Shown here in pieces: positions 60,351 through 64,000 of a stretch of 64,000 bases of DNA. Position 1 is the stretch's first letter. Each line of letters starts with the position of its first letter. The notes below the pieces were generated by a model, which did not search any database, had not been told where the DNA came from, and saw only the letters and a program-made list of their open reading frames with translations. The translations under genes and the position numbers were made by a program. Source of the stretch: Apoda limacodes (taxonomy: Eukaryota > Arthropoda > Insecta > Lepidoptera > Limacodidae); NCBI GenBank assembly GCA_946406115.1, contig OX291544.1:3844001-3908000 (forward strand). The letters are read 5' to 3'.

Positions 60351-60770
60351 AGGGTTCCGTACCCAAAGGATAAAAAACGGAACCCTATTCCTAAGACTCC
60401 GCTGTCCGTCCGTCCGTCCGTCCGTCCGTCTTTCACCAGGCTGTATCTCATGAACCGTGATAGTTGACAGTTTTCAGGGATGATGTATTTCTGTTGTATG
60501 TAAAAAATAGGATCAAATAAATATTTAAGGGGCCTCCCATGCAACAAACGTGATTGTTTTGCTCGTTTTTGCTTGATATTGATAACGGCAACAGGTAGAC
60601 GCTTGAAATATTCACAGAATATCTAGTTATATATTCAATTTAAAAATAAATAATTAAATTAAAATAAAACAAATATTTAAAATTGTACAAACGTGATTTT
60701 TTTGCCGTTTTTAAAGATAATGGTACGGAATCATTCGTGCGCTAGTCCGACTCGCACTTGGCCCTTTTGC
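60347..60770 (-). mobile_element. Long copy of the 'GGGTTCCGT... CCAAGTGCGAGTCGGACT' dispersed family
   Basis: Starts 'AGGGTTCCGTACCCAAAGGA', has 'AAACGGAACCCTATTCCTAA', a (CCGT)n run at 60408-60429, 'CTGTATCTCATGAACCGTGA' and ends 'TAGTCCGACTCGCACTTGGC'. The end is the inverse of 13448-13470. Non-coding. The most complete copy in this window. Confidence 0.78.
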
Positions 60771-60989
60771 TTAAAAGTTTTTTTATTAAATTATTAACAA
60801 AATTAATGTTTTCAAGAAAAGGTAGAATAAACGCAACTACTCAAAACATACCGTCCGTGATGAGAAGATTGTCAAAATTGACTTTTGAAATGTCTAGCAC
60901 AGTGGGTTGGGACTTAAATTTTTGGTATAATTTCATCTATATATATATATTTATCTATTAATATGCATTTGTTAAACAATAAATGAAAA

Positions 60990-62880
60990 AGGATTTTTTG
61001 GGGTGTTTAAAATTAAACCTTCAAGAGGGAAAACGGGATAGCATAGTTTGTATGCATATGTTTGTATTTCAATAGTCTAATCTACAAGAAACTTTGATTC
61101 AATGCTCTTTAATATAAATCAAAAACGCTTACTTAGTTGTTTTCTTTAAATTTGTGGCAAATTTTGGATGGCAAAAAATATTTTTTTGAACAAATTTGCT
61201 TAAAAATTAGCATTGATGCTCTTTGATTGAACGAGACAAATGAGATCCATATTTCTAAATTTTCAAATTTCAATTACTAAAATTAAAACAGGTTTGCTGT
61301 TTTGCTTATTTTGAATGAGATTAGAAAATATTATTCTTACAGTATAATTTTCGCGAAACGTAGTATCAATACTTTCAAACACCAAACACCAACATTAATA
61401 TAAACACATTGAATAAAAACACGGATTTTCCAAATTTAACCTGCACGAGTTTAAAATATAATTATGTATGGGAAACATTATTGTTTTGATCAAGTTTGCT
61501 TAAAACTTAGCATTAATACCTACACTTTAACACAATTAATGACATACATTGTCCCTAAGAGGAGATAGGGGTAAGCATTTTTGTCTGAGAAAAAATATTT
61601 TTATGTCTTGTTACTTCGAAATTAATTAATTAAGGTAATTTTGTATGGGATTGAAAAATATTATTTTTACAGTCAATTTTTCATGAATCTTGGTATCATT
61701 GCTTCCCAACACAAAAATATGTAAATCACACATTTCGGCGTTTTTTCAAATTCAGCCAATATTTTTATAGTGAAATTTAATATTTAAGTTAATGTTCTAC
61801 AACAAAATCTATAAACATGTAGGTATTACTGGGACTTTTGAAATTAACCCCTTAATTTTGTAAGGAAAATAACATTTATATGCTGAAATTTACTTAAACT
61901 CTAGTCTCACACACTAAAAAAAACATGTATTTAGTGGTTTTCCAAAATTTAACCAGTTAGGGGAGATAGGGTGAGAAAATTAGTACAGGATTTAATATTT
62001 CTACAATCAATTTAATAGATTTTTTGTATAAATGCTTTTATGCATCAATATAGAATTCAGAATAAACCTTTCTTAACATAAATAAAATACGTTTTTTTCT
62101 AAATCCAACCCCTAAGAGAAAAATTTTAATTATCTAACTCCCTAGTAAGATAATTTATATGATTGGTGTTTTCAAAATTAAACCCATTGGGGTGAAAAAA
62201 ATCGTACATTATATAATGTTTTTATTACTAATTTATTAAAATTGGCTATATTTACTGCTTAACACAATAAATAAACGACTTGATTCAGGTTTTCAGAAAA
62301 CTTAATCCCTAACAACAGAAAAGGGGATGGTTAATTTATACGTGATAAATTTTACATGGGAAATAATATTTTTAAAGTCAAATTTACTTGCAACTGTTTT
62401 TCAACACATTAAAAAAGCATGTATTGCAAGGTTTTTAAAAATGGATTTCCTAAGAAAAAAAGGCGTCGCAAAATTTGTACAGGAAATAAAAGTATCCCGG
62501 TGTTTTTCTAAATTCAACCCCTAGAGAAGAAAGGGGGAAGGAAAGTTTGTTATGTTAATATATATTTTATGTTTAAATTTCGTATCGGATATCCTCGGTA
62601 CATGCTCTTTCAACACAATTAATGAAGTAAGTGTTTCCGAGTAAAAATTCAACTCCAAAGGGGAGAAATGGAATGGCAAAATTTGTTAGGGGTATAGTTT
62701 ATTCCTATATGATTTATCAACACACTTAATGAACTACGAGTATGTGTTTCATGTTTTCTGTAAATTTAACCTGCAAGTGGAAAAGGGGGAGTGATTTTAT
62801 GTTGCAAAATGAAAAAATATCGTTAAATTTACTTAAAACTTCGTATGCTGTTGTTCAACACAATTAATGCAAAGTGTATT
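60990..62880 (+). repeat. Degenerate tandem array, ~100-170-bp units
   Basis: A loose consensus recurs about a dozen times: '...TTTTCAAAATTAAACCCCTA', a G/A-rich 'GGGGAGATAGGG' segment, 'ATGGGAAATAATATTTTT', 'AGTCAAATTTACTTAAAACT' and 'TCAACACAATTAATG'. Occurrences of the 'AAATT(C/A)AACC' word are near 61008, 61432, 61835, 61943, 62098, 62172, 62508, 62645 and 62757. Units are strongly diverged, so the array is old. No coding content. Confidence 0.7.
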
Positions 62881-62884
62881 TTGA

Positions 62885-63195
62885 GGTTTTAACCGAATTC
62901 AAAAAAAGGAGAAGCTTCTCTGAAGCAATTTGGGTATGTTTTTAGTGTGAGAAAAATAAGCCATTTAAAACTAAAAATTATATTTTTTAACAAAAATAAC
63001 AACTGACTTCAAAAAATTTCACTAAAAAGGTAGAAATAATTATTTCAAGCAATCTGATCTAAATTGCAGTTTGAAGTTCTCTAATAGTTTATAATTTTCC
63101 ACGACCCCAACTTCAAGTGTTAGATCAGATTTCTTGATATAATTATTTTTACCTTTTTAGTGCATCTTTTTAAAGTCAGTTATTGTTTTTAAGAA
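62885..63195. mobile_element. Palindromic dispersed element, copy 4 of 4
   Basis: 'AACAACTGACTTCAAAAAAT' with 'TTCACTAAAAAGGTAGAAAT' (62998-63038) faces 'ATTTTTACCTTTTTAGTGCA' with 'TCTTTTTAAAGTCAGTTATT' (63145-63185); inner 'TCTGATCTAAATTGCAGTTT' and 'GTTAGATCAGATTTC' pair as well. Begins 'GAATTCAAAAAAAGGAGAAG'. Confidence 0.72.
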
Positions 63196-64000
63196 TAAGT
63201 TTTTACTAAAAAAATTATCTTTTAAGAAAAGCGGGTGGCAAAGTTGGTGTGAAAAAAAATTACTAACTCATCATTACCGAGCTCAAATTGCTACTGTTAG
63301 AAATTTGGAATTTGGAGGAGTGTAGACTGATTATATTATATTGTAGATATCGTAAAATAATATTTTAAAACTCTAAAGGTGTGAACCCTGCCTTTAGCAA
63401 CTTTTTCACATGTGGCGGAAAAGAGTTGGCTTCGAAGCAAATTGATATGGAAGATTTCATAGAGAGTGATATATTTAGATACGAAATGCATTTTTCAAAA
63501 TTCAGCTCTAAGAGCGTGGTCAATTTTGTATTAATTGTATTATGCTCTTATTACTGAGATATTATATTTTGAGAAGGGGTTAATTTTATTGTAAGTTTTG
63601 TGGACACTTGTAATTTTTTTTGTAATGCAATCTATTTAAGGGTTGTAAACTTTACAGTAGGTTGATTAAAGGACTGTGCAAATCTTATAGTCTATACGAG
63701 CGTAGCCGCGGGTAAAAAGTGTCTTTATAAAAGCGATGAAAAATTCTAGAACAAATTATTTATTTGCTGTTGTACTTATATGGACTTATTTAGAAATAGT
63801 TTTTAATACAGTTTCTATTCCTAGAAAAGCTTGTTTTTTAGTTTTAATTTTGTAAGATAGACTACAAACGTAGGAGCGATATATGATATTAACGAACGAT
63901 AACTTAAATAGATGTATAATAGATATAGATAGAGCTCTATAAATATTAAAAATATTAGTGAAATCGCAGTATATTCTTATGACAAAACTAATCTTTAGAA
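63196..64000. other. AT-rich end of window
   Basis: No gene. 'GAGCGTAGCCGCGGGTAAAA' near 63699 is a typical end of a common lepidopteran dispersed repeat; otherwise nothing stands out. Confidence 0.45.

Noticed and set aside
60290..60547. 85-codon minus frame with DGRTDGRTDS
   Set aside because: The repeat peptide comes from the (CCGT)n run of a dispersed non-coding repeat.

Overview
The window is AT-rich animal DNA, most likely from a moth or butterfly. The evidence is a run of intron-containing, secreted carboxylesterase genes whose closest remembered relatives are lepidopteran gut-type or juvenile-hormone-esterase-like carboxyl/cholinesterases, set in dense repeats of types familiar from Lepidoptera. 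Species cannot be named from the sequence alone.

Left part (1-29,000), all genes on the minus strand: a head-to-tail array of four carboxylesterase copies. From upstream to downstream these are gene D (28890-25159), gene C (21343-16101), gene B (10935-5782) and a decayed copy, pseudogene A (about 3223-1184). The three intact copies share one three-exon plan: a short first exon with signal peptide (intron 1 in phase 0), a main exon of 1271, 1271 or 1274 nt holding the whole catalytic triad, and a last exon of 178, 178 or 169 nt joined through a split Gly codon (intron 2 in phase 2). Pseudogene A keeps the splice sites but has in-frame stops, frameshifts, a missing half of the main exon and a deletion in the last exon. 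Genes B and C have the nucleophile elbow GESAG; gene D has GQSAG, the version typical of juvenile hormone esterase. Introns and spacers hold LINE and SINE relics, a Bel/Pao-like protease relic and a 104-bp tandem array.

Right part (29,000-64,000): I found no intact host gene. It is a nest of transposable-element relics: Jockey-like LINE pieces, a PIF/Harbinger-type element with a MADF fragment, inverted termini and TTA target duplications (36525-37099), a Crypton-like tyrosine recombinase relic inside a tandem repeat (37127-38407), a 105-bp almost loop-free palindrome (45696-45800), a large decayed DNA-transposon protein combining DDE-like, PHD-finger and Ulp1-like protease segments (52759-49355), a 24-bp minisatellite (53101-53669), a 46-bp minisatellite, several small inverted-repeat elements and a degenerate tandem array (about 60990-62880).

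The esterases would act as secreted hydrolases of ester substrates; the array has the look of ongoing gene duplication and loss. The best candidates for something poorly described are the DDE/PHD/Ulp1 element and the large palindrome.
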